This document shows positions 9,473-21,058 of a stretch of 64,000 nt of DNA, in pieces. The notes beneath the pieces were generated by a model. That model was not told the origin of the DNA, searched no databases, and saw only the letters and a list, made by a program, of their open reading frames with translations. Location of the stretch: NCBI RefSeq assembly GCF_963678635.1, contig NC_087062.1, positions 21,317,789 to 21,381,788 of the forward strand, read 5' to 3'. Position numbers and translations under genes: made by a program. How positions within the stretch are numbered: position 1 is the stretch's first letter; the number at the start of each line of letters is the position of its first letter. The stretch comes from Symsagittifera roscoffensis (Eukaryota > Xenacoelomorpha > Acoela > Convolutidae).

Positions 9473-12400
9473 CACAATTTCTTCAATATTATTTTAAATG
9501 TTTGATTTTTTGCGTATAATTTAAGCATTCTTGTTTCCCTTCTATTTTTTCGGAGACATAGCCCGGTCGGTAAAGTTAGAATATGTACTCGCCTGGATTT
9601 TCTTGGAGTGCAAATCAGAGAAATTAATCACGCAATGATTGAGTTCTGCAAATGTGTTTTTTTTTCTCCTTCGATATCTCTACAATAAAAAAATATTGCA
9701 AATGCAGAGAAGATTATTTGTTATTAAATTGGGCAATAATAAGTTCCTACCCAGATTCGAACCTTCTGCCGTCCATTCTCATATGATGCTTCTGAAGTTA
9801 ATCCTCATACGCTTAGTATATACGCTTTTATATAGAAAAAATAGCAGATCTCAGAGAATATTTTATATAAATCAATAGATAATAATTGATAAAAGAAAAG
9901 TTTTCTAGGGAAGTTTATCTGATTTTCTGCTGAAAATTGATGTCTTTCACCCATCATCATTCCAGCACTATAAATGTTGACCAAGTGTAGCCATAATGCA
10001 AGAAGATGACCCAGAGATGTCTATATTTTTTCTATGATACAATTCTGTAATTCGAAATACTGCTGCTATGATACTGGAACAGTACTGATTAGCTCCTCGA
10101 CTTCAATCCGAGTTTGTTAATACACGTGTTTCTGATTATCGTACAGATAAACATAAATTATGGTTGTTAGAAATATTAATATATGATCATTAGAAGCTCG
10201 TTCACTTTTTTAACGTTATATCATGTCATTTTTTGTTTTCTCCTTATGATGATCGGAAACATGCGACAAGTAGAACACGTAATTAAGTTTTTGCGATTCA
10301 AATCAACTGGCAGAAAATGTTTTTTTTTGTACTGCATAGGATTAATTGACTCATTTTTGAGACTTAAAAAAAGGTTTTAGAAAACTGCCCCTTTCTTAGG
10401 TAACTTTGAAAACCAGATTATCCGAAAAACCTAATAAACCTCGGAATGTTTTTTGGTTATCATTTTTTTTGTATTTCAAAACTGGATTAAGCACCTGAAA
10501 TAAAAGAAATTTTTAATGGACAGTTTTAGAATCTTTTTATAAAAAGAATGGGCTCAAATCTCATGATTTTAGTCAACAGCAAGTTTTTTCTCACAGTGTT
10601 AAAACACAATAGATTTTTAAAGCTTGCTTATAGGAAACAAAACTAATTGAGTCTTTTTTGTTATCAGGATTTTCGTTAATGGATTTTTCGCCTCGGCTTC
10701 TGCGGAGTTTTAGATTTTCTTTTGTGAAAATTATTAAATTGACTGCATTTCAAACATCGGAACTCGTTACTTAAAAATAAGCATACTATATGCATGCTGT
10801 TTTTGCTCAGCTTGACTTTTATGGCGTGAAATTTTGCGGATATTCCTATCATACTAGGATCAACCGTACAATCGGTTTAAGGAGATAAAATACGGGTTTT
10901 TCAAAAACTGACTTTGAGGCAAAAATAAGTTGACCTAAAGAGTCAAAAAATCAATCGATACCAAATTACAATAAAAATTTTCCGCTATTAATAGAATAAA
11001 TTCGCTATTTGGTATTTAAAAACTCTCCTGCAGTATATTCAGCGCGCTTGTTTGAAATGAATGTTTTGTGCGGAATTAAATTTCTACATTGAAACGTGCT
11101 TGGGGAGGACTTTCTACAGTAAAGTCACTTCGAAGTGAAGATTGTACGGTGATCTTCATACTCTACGCTTGACTTTTTAATGTTTTATAGCTTCGCTATT
11201 TACATCTTTAATTCAGACAATTGAGTAAAAAATGTATAAATTTTGTAGAAACTTTTAAATTTGATGATTTTACTAACAGCTTGATTGGCGAAAAACTTTA
11301 TATACATTGCCTCTTAAAGTGATCATTTCGGTAATTGCAATGTCTATTTGGTTTATGGATTTATCGATATATTTTATAAAAACAGTATCAAAAAAATTGA
11401 GTTGGCTTTAAAGCAAAACCAGAGTCAAACTTGTAAGGTTTTTGAATTAAATGATAATTTTTTAGTTAAGTTGTCACTCTATCCCCTACATAGACTAAGC
11501 AAAAACCATCAATCACGCGAATTTACTTGGATGAAAATTGCCTACATTTGTGTTAAAACGTAAAATTCTCCATTTCTACTGGGTTGAAATCCGACTTTTA
11601 CCAATTTAATAATTCTCCCTTCAACACGCACCGAACAACTTCTTCAATTCTGATAAGAAGTTCTTAACTTGTTATCTAAATATCTGACCAGAAATTTGTT
11701 TTGAAATGTTTAAATCAAGCAGGGATTTTCTTAAAAATTCTTTATTGCTTATCTTAATTATGATTAAAAATTATCTAAATCTAGGCTATTTCTAGCCTTA
11801 CCTACCTCTGTCTAACCGCATGCATTATCCACTATATGCTTAATACTAATAGTTTTAGCAATACATTGTAAAGTAACTCTTGTTAGAATAAGTGTTAATT
11901 TACATTGTGTTGCTACTGCTATTTTCGTTGTTGTTGAGCAGCTGATTTCAGATTACTCTTTCTAGAAATTGCATATTTCTAAAGCTAGATGAGAAATATA
12001 TATAGTTTCTGTACAGAAAACACAGATAATTAGATATGAAATTTCTATCTAAATTAGAAACTTTTTCTGGGTACCGGAAATACATTACGTATTAACTTTG
12101 TTTACAGTTTTTTTTAATAATAATTTATATTAACCAATGCTAATGCTAGTGTGCTGTTTCTTTGAGAAAAAAAACAATTAGTTGACAATAACTTTTCAAC
12201 AAATATTTGGCGTTGTTATGATACACAAAAGATAAATTTATGAAAAAGAACTAGTTCTTAAACATATGCAATTATTGACAAAAAGTTTTTTATAATAAAG
12301 AAGAGAGAAAAACAATGAACGAATAAATCATTGTTTAACTGAGTAGCAATTAGTGACTTTTTTGTCATTAAAACATTCATAAAAATAATCCTGAAGCAAC

Positions 12401-12580
12401 AATTTTTTTCAGTTTATTCACTTTTCTGACGCAGTAATGTTTTGCTTCATGATGTAAAATCATAAGTTTGAAACAAAAATTTAATTTATTTATGACCTCA
12501 TTTTTCATTTTAAAATACCATCGAATATCCGTCCCTTTTTGAAAATCTCACATATTAGTTGAAATAATTAAATTATACTT
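9473..12580. other. No gene identified; one tRNA-like relic
   Basis: About 3 kb of AT-rich DNA. On the minus strand near 9745-9775 the word GGTTCGAATCTGG is a good pol III B-box match, and on the + strand near 9558 TAGCCCGGTCGG resembles an A-box. Neither folds into a convincing tRNA, so these are probably SINE relics. A 14-bp perfect palindrome TCACTTCGAAGTGA lies near 11126. Short open frames (e.g. 11348-11563) match nothing known to me. Confidence 0.4.
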
Positions 12581-12584
12581 ATTA

Positions 12585-12790
12585 CTCCGTTTTTCGAAGA
12601 AAATGGCGGAATAATTGTGCTCGGGTATAAGCAGTTTTTGACGGAGCCGAAAAATATCGATGCATTGAGCTCAATGATGAATAAATATTTTGCTGATTAC
12701 TGTTTTCTAAGTGTTGAAAACTTGCCAGTTTGGGACAATCAACTCGCGATGTAAGTGGGGAAACATTTCGGAACAATGACTATTATAAAC
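12585..12790 (+). repeat. R1 repeat, old relic
   Basis: Decayed R1 landmarks in order: CTCCGTTTTTCGAAGAAAATGGCGGAAT-like start, TTGTGCTCGGGT, TTGAGCTCAATGATG, CAGTTTGGGACAATCAACTCGC. Heavily diverged. Confidence 0.4.
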
Positions 12791-13549
12791 TGATTTGAGG
12801 CAGATTTTTGATACGAAAATTGGATCGGGTGTTCTAGGGATCATGGCTGCTTACCATAAAAATTGTGTGTTATAGACCATACTTCTAAACAGAAAACCAT
12901 GATTTTTTGAACAATAAAATTGTACTACGTCAAATTTTTTCGCACCTGTGCACAAAACATCAGTTTTCGTAAGCTTTTAGTTTCCGCTCTTTTTAATTTT
13001 TCCTAGCTTCGATAAAATTAACGGAGTATAAAAAATAACTTCAGAAAAATTAACTTCAATTTTTTTAAATTAAAATGAAAAATAGCTATGCCCTGCGCTA
13101 AAACTCAAAAGAACATTTCACCATCTTTTAGTACTTTTTGGAGTTGAAATGGCCAATTTGGCCGATTAGGGATAATCATTGCACTAGAAATGCTGCTCAG
13201 AAAACTTTCAAACTTTATTTGAGGCTCCGCTATTTGATCCCAAAGTTGGGTTGGTAAGTGCAAATTCTACCACTTTTTAGTTTAACAAGTCCACAGTGAG
13301 TCTATTTATAAATGTCTAATTTGTAATGAGTGCTGGGCGTTTTTTGAGCATCAACAAAAGAAACAGCTGTCATTTATTGATAGCGAATGTCAATTGATGT
13401 AGTGCAAAGTTTCAAATTGAATGTTGTGCAACCCATTTTCAAAATTTCTATGTCAACATTGAACAACCGAAGAACATCTCTCACTTCAGTGCGTTCAATT
13501 GGAAGCTCAAAATTGTACGTCTCGAGTCAAAGTCTGCGATTTGAGAAAA

Positions 13550-14035
13550 GACGTTGAAAAGTGTTATTTTAGTCACGCTGCCATAGTATTTTCTTAAATC
13601 GCGACTCCGAATTCTTTTCTAAAGTCGTGCTTATAAAATGATTTCTTAAGTAGAGCCTCCAAAATCCTTTCCTAAGTTGCGCCGTTGCTCAAAATTTTTT
13701 AATAAGTTACTTCGCCAAGTTACTTCTTTTTTTTAAGTCGCGCCACATCCAAAAAAAATATTACTAAAGTCGCGCGGCAAAAGTCTTTTCTTGAATCGCG
13801 CCGCGGCTCTAAATCTGTTCTTAAGTCCTGCATAAGAAATCTACTGAGTCATGCAGCAAAGGTCTTTATTAAAATGCCGCCGCCAAAGTTTTATCTTAAG
13901 TCGCACCGCACCTGGAAGCCTTTTCGTAAGTTGCGCTACCAAAGTTTTTTCCTAAGTCTGAAGGAAAGCCGCGCCGCCGAAGTTTTTCTTAAATCTCACC
14001 ACATCTGGAAGCCATTTAAGTCACGCCATGCCTCA
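13550..14035 (+). repeat. Degenerate TTAAGTCGCGCC minisatellite
   Basis: A run of roughly a dozen imperfect units built on TTTTCTTAAGTCGCGCCGC followed by an AAAG-rich linker, with irregular spacing of about 30-45 bp. It is unusually rich in CG dinucleotides for this window. Open frames inside are repeat-derived. Confidence 0.7.
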
Positions 14036-14330
14036 AAGACTGGCGGCGCGACATAAGAATAAATGTGTACGGCGCGACTAAGGAAAATGCTTTTGAAGTG
14101 TCACTTACAACAGGACTTTGGCGGAGCAGCTTGTGAAAAACATTTTTGAGGCACAATTTAAGAAAGGAATTTGAGCCACTTCTCGAATGAATATAAGACT
14201 TTGGCACGACTTCGTGGTAGTTGTATTCAATTGCGCCAATCGTGCCGTTATCTTCGATCGGGACGCTTGTGGCGGTATTTTTGGTCACGCTAGTTGTGGC
14301 GGTTTTTTCAGTCTCGCCCGTTCCAAATTG
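14036..14330 (-). repeat. Inverted part of the same minisatellite
   Basis: From about 14036 the same unit is read on the other strand (GGCGGCGCGACATAAG, GGCGCGACTAAGGAAAA), then fades into weaker matches such as AGGACTTTGGCGG and GGCACAATTTAAGAAAGGAA. The flip point is sharp. Confidence 0.6.
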
Positions 14331-14599
14331 ACAATTTTCAGTCCCGAAATATTCAAGTCAGAATTTAGATTGTCACCCAAAAATTTAGAGGGTGGGCTGT
14401 TTTGAAATTTTGTTAACTAATTACATTTTGTTTGTCCGACCTCCTTTTGAAGTGTAAAAAAACTCGAGGCATAATTCGAAATGTAAAAAAACTACATTCT
14501 AGAAACTTGATCCAAAAAATTAAGTGTATGACCAATTAACGAGCAATAAAATTCATGAACTTTTTTTCCTGTTAATCTTGAGCAAAATATGAGTCTCAT

Positions 14600-14840
14600 T
14601 TTTTTGTTCCGATGTTCGGATGAAGGATGAAATACTACAGCTTGGTGTAGTTTTTAACTAGCCACTTCTAAACAGGTTTTCTACAACATCTGGCACATAT
14701 GGAGGTCCTGAGATATAAACTTAAACAGATAACTTACGCGCATTTTTGTAGTAAAGGTGAGGGCTAATTTAGAGCTCTTTGGCTAAATTGAAGCAATTAA
14801 CGAGCGATAGGTTTTGGGCTATTAGCACGGTTCCCTCTTT
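14600..14840 (+). repeat. R1 repeat, old relic
   Basis: Decayed R1: a TTGTTCCGATGTTCGGATGA start, a TTTTTAACTAGCCA block, and an AGCAATTAACGAGCGATAG block followed by GCTATTAGC. Order and spacing match younger copies. Confidence 0.4.
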
Positions 14841-15189
14841 TTTAGCTCAACATCAAACATCATACTTTTTCACTGCATTCTTTTTTGTTGACTTAGCAAT
14901 TTAAAACCATTACATTTCAAAACTAACTGTCCCACTTAACACTGTTTTAATCCAAAATGAAAAGACAACTTACTTCAAAGGGTGTTTGGGTAAACATCAC
15001 GCAAGTTAGTTTTGGCCATTCAAAGCTAGATAGCTTCGCGCTACTTAATTCGCAAAAGAATTGAAATGAAATAACTTTGCCAATAAGTCGGGTTTTCTAT
15101 AGTTAGAGCCAAAGTATAGACATAACTTGTTAATCTTTTTTTTCGGTTTCCAAACAAATTTTGTTGCAAACATTTTAAATTTTCTGAAA

Positions 15190-16365
15190 AATTATGTCAT
15201 AGAACTCGCCTATTCTTTCAAATGCAAGGGACGGCAGAATTTTTATGGACAACGCTAAATCGTTATTTGTGTCGAAGTTGACTTTGAGACCCAGTTCATT
15301 GATTTTTTTTTTGAAACTCTGTGAGAGATGAAAAATCAACCTGATAAATACGCTCCGGGGATTTGTTTTGGAGGACTGAAGAACAGTTTGGTCAATATTC
15401 AATCAAATTTTTTTTGAGGCCAGCAGTTTTGTGCTAAATCGGTTAATGGCTGCAAAAATGAATCGTAGGTTTTATCGGTTTTGTTGGGAAGAATGTCATA
15501 GAACTCGCCTATTCTTTCAAATGCAAGGGACGGCAGCATTTTTATGGACAACGCTAAATCGTTATTTGTGTCAAAGTTGACTTTGAGACCCGGTTCATTG
15601 ATTTTCTTTATGAAACTCTGTGAGAGATGAAAAATCAACCTACTAAATACGCTCCGGGGATTTGTTTTGGAGGACTGAAGAACAGTTTGGTCAACATTCA
15701 ATCAAGTTTTTTTTGAGGCCAGCAGTTTGTGCTAAATCGGTTAATACCTGCAAAAATGAATCGTAGGTTTTATCGGTTTTGTTGGGAAGAATGTCATAGA
15801 ACTCGCCTATTCTTTCAAATGCAAGGGACGGCAGCATTTTTATGGACAACGCTAAATCGTTATTTGTGTCAAAGTTGACTTTGAGACCCGGTTCATTGAT
15901 TTTCTTTATGAAACTCTGTGAGAGATGAAAAATCAACCTGATAAATACGCTCCGGGGATTTGTTTTGGAGGACTGAAGAACAGTTTGGTCAATATTCAAT
16001 CAAATTTTTTGTGCTAAATCGGTTAATGGCTGCAAAAATGAATCGTAGGTTTTATCGGTTTTGTTGGGAAGAATGTCATAGAACTCGCCTATTCTTTCAA
16101 ATGCAAGGGACGGCAGCATTTTTATGGACAACGCTAAATCGTTATTTGTGTCAAAGTTGACTTTGAGACCCGGTTCATTGATTTTCTTTATGAAACTCTG
16201 TGAGAGATGAAAAATCAACCTGATAAATACGCTCCGGGGATTTGTTTTGGAGGACTGAAGAACAGTTTGGTCAACATTCAATCAAGTTTTTTTTGAGGCC
16301 AGCAGTTTGTGCTAAATCGGTTAATACCTGCAAAAATGAATCGTAGGTTTTATCGGTTTTGTTGG
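15190..16365 (-). pseudogene. MULE transposase fragment, four tandem copies
   Basis: Four units of about 299, 298, 282 and 292 bp begin at 15194, 15493, 15791 and 16073 on the + strand. On the minus strand each unit encodes a 75-100-residue frame with FHLSQSF, then KKIN-PGLKVNF, then LPSLAFERIGEFYDIL. This order resembles the stretch of MULE/Mutator-like transposases around the C-x2-H insertion and the following LxALAFxPxxxV helix. The Cys of C-x2-H is replaced by Leu (LIFH). The frames do not join from unit to unit, so this is not a working repeat protein. Units 1 and 3 share one set of variants and units 2 and 4 another, suggesting duplication of a two-unit block. The family call is from motif memory, not a search. 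Confidence 0.6.
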
Positions 16366-19300
16366 AAAGGCAGGCTCATATGCAATTTGGTGCCATACCA
16401 GATACCCTACGATCAAATGGATACAGCTGATAGAACATTCTAGAAGTGATTTTGAAGGTTCCATTGGCTAATCAGAAAGATTGTTTTTCCAGCAGTATCA
16501 GCATTTCGGCGTCACTGCTCCACTGTCATGCCAGACAATTTTTCCGAAAATTTAAGGAGTCTCGATATTTTGCGCAACATGGATGGTAGGCATATTAACA
16601 TCTAGCTGCTTACGTGTACGCGCAGCTGTTCGAATCAGTTTATTTTTAGTTGGGAGGGCAAATAGAATGGCCAAATTGTTAATTAATGGCAAAACCGCAC
16701 TGGCAACTGCGACAGTCCATGTATAGCTCTCGCTGAGTTTTGTTAAATTATTGATCACGTTTCGGGTATTTGATTTTCTCGCTGAGATTTCATGATTATG
16801 CTATCCGAGGGTTTCGATCATTTCGTTGTTTTCTGTTATGGCAGATGCTCAATATTTTTGCGTTTGTTGTTTTTAGCGAATCCAGTTTTCGGTAAATTTA
16901 TTTGTCCGCTAGAAAAAAAATTCCTCGTTCGACGCTATAAGAAAGTCTCGTGTTTAGATCAAATTGTGAATTCGAAAGAAGACTCAATCTTAGTTTGTTA
17001 TTGATGGTTGCAAGTGTTTACAACTTGAGAAAAGCTTAACTTGACTCTCAGAAACTTGTGTTTATCCAAAATAGGAATTGAAAACGATCCAGGAATTTTT
17101 CTTTTAATAATTGGGTTTACACCTTATCCTAAATTCTCTCTTAGATAGATTTGATTGTTTAATACTTTAAAGACTATATCTATGGAGCTGAAAACATAAT
17201 TAATTTTATTAAGTACCACACAAAATTAATTTGAAATGATTACAAGCTCTTATTTCCTTAAATGATTCAAAGTTTTCATTATCATTATCGCTTATCAATT
17301 TTTTTCTTTTTGGTATAAGTTTTTGAAAATTAGAGAACGCACAAAATGCATGTCTTAGGTCTTCCCGCACTATATTTTGATACAAAAACCGCTGTAAAAA
17401 ACTCAGGATTTTGCTATGCTATACAATCATTTTTTTGGGTTCATTATTATTTTGCTAGACAACAAACTCATCAACTTGTAGCTTAGTTACTGTGTGTGCG
17501 GCAAGAATTTGTATGGCCACTTTTATCAAAAACTAATTCAGAGACCTTGACTGGCAGTATGAATTATTAGATCCTCGTCTTGATGCTAGCTAGCAGTGTT
17601 GTTTATCTTTAGAGTCAAATTGAACAGCAAATTTTGTCAGATATAGCTTCTTTAAGATAATTTTTTCCCTGGGGACATTTTGCCCTAGAATAATTCAAAA
17701 AAAGATCCTGCATTCACATTAACTAGCAACTCATGGCCTAACATTAACATCATTTTTGTTTATCAACGTGTTTCTTCTTTTATAATATTATTTTCAATTT
17801 AATCAAAGTTGAGGATTTTTTCGCAATGACTAAGTGCAAGTTTTAATCCCAATACTTTTATCCTTAAAAAACCTGTTTCATTTTTGCTTTTTTAACCTAT
17901 CAGTTCAGGGTAATGATATCTTTCAGACCTTTTTTTAAAATTACTATCAAAATAATCTACTAAAAATCAAAAAACAACTTCAATGGCTTTTGCTTTTTTA
18001 AGAATAAGTTTCTAAGCTCAATTTTCCAATCGTCACTTTTAAGGAATGTTTTATATCGCTTTTTTTCTGAGTCGATAGACGGCCATTTTTCTAAAATTAC
18101 TATGATTTAAAATGGCAAAGAGATAATATCGAGAGTCCAATTGATACAAATTTGACATGACAGCTATTGAGTTCAGTATAATTGTTTTCCTAAAAGAAGC
18201 ATATTGTTTCTCGACTGTGGCTATGAAATACCAAAATTTTTCAGTTTCAGAACAATAACTACTAGTATGAATTGGTTAGCTTTAGTTTACTGAGTGCATA
18301 ATGTTGCTATTACAAAAAATATCCACTATGAAAAATGTGGAACCATTTTATCACCATTTTTTCATCACAAAAATGTCCCACGAGGATCAAATTTTGTTCT
18401 TGGAATGATTTTCGATTAACAAATTTTTAGTATTAACTTGCTTTATTTAAGAATTTTTAAAGTTCATCTTTCCATTTGTCAGTTTTGAGCAAAAATTTAT
18501 AGAAATTTTAACCAAGTTTTTTGGCAGCCAGTTTTTCAAATTTGCTTATGATTTCATTTGGCGTAGAGATCAGCTCCGACTCTGAGTATCAAAGTCTGTA
18601 TTAGTTGTATTACTAATTACTAAAAGTCTGTATAACTAATCTAAACTAAACATTTTGTACATTTCGCTCACTGGCACAGTCAGTTTGCGTTTTCCAAAAA
18701 TAGTCGGAAAGCGCAAAAAGACATTAACGGTGGAGTCCGCTATTTTTTGCTCAGCACAAATATGATATGACTACTATTTTTCCAATCACAAGTAAATTGT
18801 TTCACGAGCTTTTCTATCAACATGTATTAGGAACTTCAATTTCCTGCATGATATTATGAAATAAATTGTTTATAAATTGACCCTCCGAGTTATCAAATAT
18901 TCAAAGGAACTTCAGCAAACTGTTGTTTCAGATTAAATCATATCAGTGGAGGTTACTACCAGACTATAATTCAAAGGCTCCACATTTTGAACAGGTGCTC
19001 TAACAAAGTCCTGTTTCAACTTTTGCTCATGACTTGCTTATCCAAATTAATCTGTTTCAAATGCTTAGTAATGATTTCAAGAAATTGATATTGTTTCAAA
19101 TTGGGATTTTAGTTTTTTTATTGGCCACTTATTGACCGGAAATTTATATGCCAGCTGATATTGAAAAACCTTAATTTTGTTCTGATTCGGCTCCGATTTC
19201 TTTGAAGTTGAATTTCGAATTTGGTTTTTGGACTCCGGTTGGTGCCGAATATATCCAATGATATTATCAAACTGTCTTAGATATATCTGTCCAAGAATTT

Positions 19301-19689
19301 AAAATTCAAATTTGTGCTATATTTAACTCATTTTTATCTCTGCTTGGCTTGAGTAACAGGTCTGTGATACATTTCACGTCGAGTCCCTCACCGACCGAAG
19401 CATGACCATTTAGTTCATCGTTTTTCTTCGGTAAATCTTGAATTTTCTACATCACAAATGTTAGCCGCATATTTAGTTCGGAAAATAATTGGCAGTTTTT
19501 TGCTTCATTTTGAAATTTTTTTCAATCAACAGAACATCAATGTTCAGGTGTAAAATATCGTAAAATTCTGCATTTTGACCCAATCTGCTTTTAAACTGCT
19601 CACCAGATGTTTTGAAGAAATACTAGAAACAGACATGGACAGTAATACAAGCGCTGAAAATCAAAGTTTAGAACACAATTGATATGTTA
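16366..19689. other. No gene identified
   Basis: About 3.3 kb without a supported gene. A minus-strand frame at 16552-16758, just upstream of the MULE fragments in their sense, might belong to the same element but shows no recognisable motif. The rest is AT-rich with only short chance frames. Confidence 0.4.
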
Positions 19690-19985
19690 ACAAGATTGCT
19701 CGTAAATGCAAAAGGTGAGTTCGACCAAATTAATTTACCGCTTACGCGGGTCATGAGAACGCATGTGATCGCCCGCTGATTTTACCAAATTGGCCAAATT
19801 AGCAGTCTTCAAAACGCCGTAACCTTACAGAAAACGATCACAGGTAAAATATCTTTTTTTAATTGAGCTCAGTAGAACAATATCTTTCATTTGTCAAAAA
19901 CGCTTACCTAATTAGTCAAAAATCGACTGAATTAAAAACCACCCCAAGCTTAAAAATTCTGCACTTTCAATAACAATAAAACAGC
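19690..19985 (-). repeat. R1 repeat, diverged copy
   Basis: Starts AACAAGATTGCTCGTAAATG and keeps CCGCTTACGCGGGTCATGAG, GATTTTACCAAATTGGCC, GAAAACGATCACAGGT and CACCCCAAGC blocks in R1 order. About 300 bp remain. Confidence 0.55.
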
Positions 19986-20280
19986 CGGGTCGAGCTCGGC
20001 GACTAATAGCCACCCAATTCTTTTGATCACAAGCAACAATTTGTTGCAATTCAACCTAATTAGGATTCACTGCCTAAACGTTTTGTGAAATGATTCCATA
20101 TCAAATCCCTCACCCGCTTAAGCATGGCCGTTTGGTTTCTAAGTATTGCTGCTAAATCAGTTAAATTTATTTTTATTCTATACTTTTTAAGGCAAAACGT
20201 TTTGCAACGAATTCCACTTCGTGGATTGACACTTGCTCGTTTTATCTCCCTCTCTTTCTTGCTTTGTTTCTTTCTTTCTC

Positions 20281-20282
<2 letters not shown>

Positions 20283-20314
<32 letters not shown>
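20283..20314. repeat. (TC)n microsatellite
   Basis: An uninterrupted run of TC dinucleotides in a broader pyrimidine tract. Open frames of Ser-Leu or Arg-Glu type across it are artefacts. Confidence 0.95.
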
Positions 20315-20318
<4 letters not shown>

Positions 20319-20756
20319 TTCTTGACCCCCCTCAACACATACATAAGCAAACAAGCGGTTTTTTCGAAAACACTTCAACCAATCAAAATCGTTAATCTTT
20401 TCCAGTGGGCGAAAAGTTTTATGATGAAATAGGAGTTAGAGTCATTAGAAATTGATTTAGGGGCGAGTTTTGCTCTACAATCAGTGCGGAAATCGAATAA
20501 TTTTTTAGATTTGTTTTTCATTTTTCAACAATCGTTGTCCTCTAAATAAGACATTTTTTCATGCGTTTAGATCTGACACTTTTTTTAAAAAAATTTCTGC
20601 TTGTTTTGCAGTCGGTCAGTTTTAATCTAGGCCTGTTTTTATATGAAAAAAAAATAAAATTTTGCAATTTTTTTTTTGAAATTTTAGAATAATCAATTTT
20701 GATTGGCTGAAAATAACTAAAAATAAAATTCCAACAATCTGTTCTTCGATCATGAG

Positions 20757-21058
20757 GGACCACACCCAAACTAACAAAACAAACAAAAAAAAACAAACAA
20801 CCAAACAAGCAAACAAACAAACAAACAAACAAACAAACAAAAAAACAAACAAACAGACCAACAAACAAACAAATAAACAAAGAAACAAGCAAGCAAGCAA
20901 ACAAACAAACAAACAAACAAACAAACAAACAAACAAACAAACAAACAAACAAAAAAAACAAACAAACAAACAAACAAACAAACAAACAAACAAGCAAGTA
21001 AACAAACAAACAATCAAAGAAACAAACAAATAAAAAATAATCAAACAAATAAACGAAC
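20757..21058. repeat. (ACAA)n tetranucleotide array, ~300 bp
   Basis: A long run of AAAC/CAAA units with scattered CAAG, CAAT and AAAA variants. It opens frames of 80-183 residues on both strands (Lys-Gln-Thr-Asn on one, Leu-Phe-Val-Cys on the other). These frames reflect the repeat period and not genes. Confidence 0.95.

Noticed and set aside
9740-9830. Possible tRNA gene on the minus strand
   Set aside because: The B-box-like GGTTCGAATCTGG is good, but the T and acceptor stems do not pair; more likely a SINE relic.
12960-13260. Another R1 relic
   Set aside because: Only scattered words (GGCCAATTTGGCCGATTAGG, TTGAGGCTCCGC) fit; too weak to list as a copy.
13550-14330. CRISPR-like array
   Set aside because: Units and spacers are both imperfect and irregular, orientation flips, and the context is eukaryotic.
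20060-20432. Arg-Glu-rich and Leu-Ser-rich frames
   Set aside because: Simple (TC)n repeat in between; no motif and no sign of splicing.
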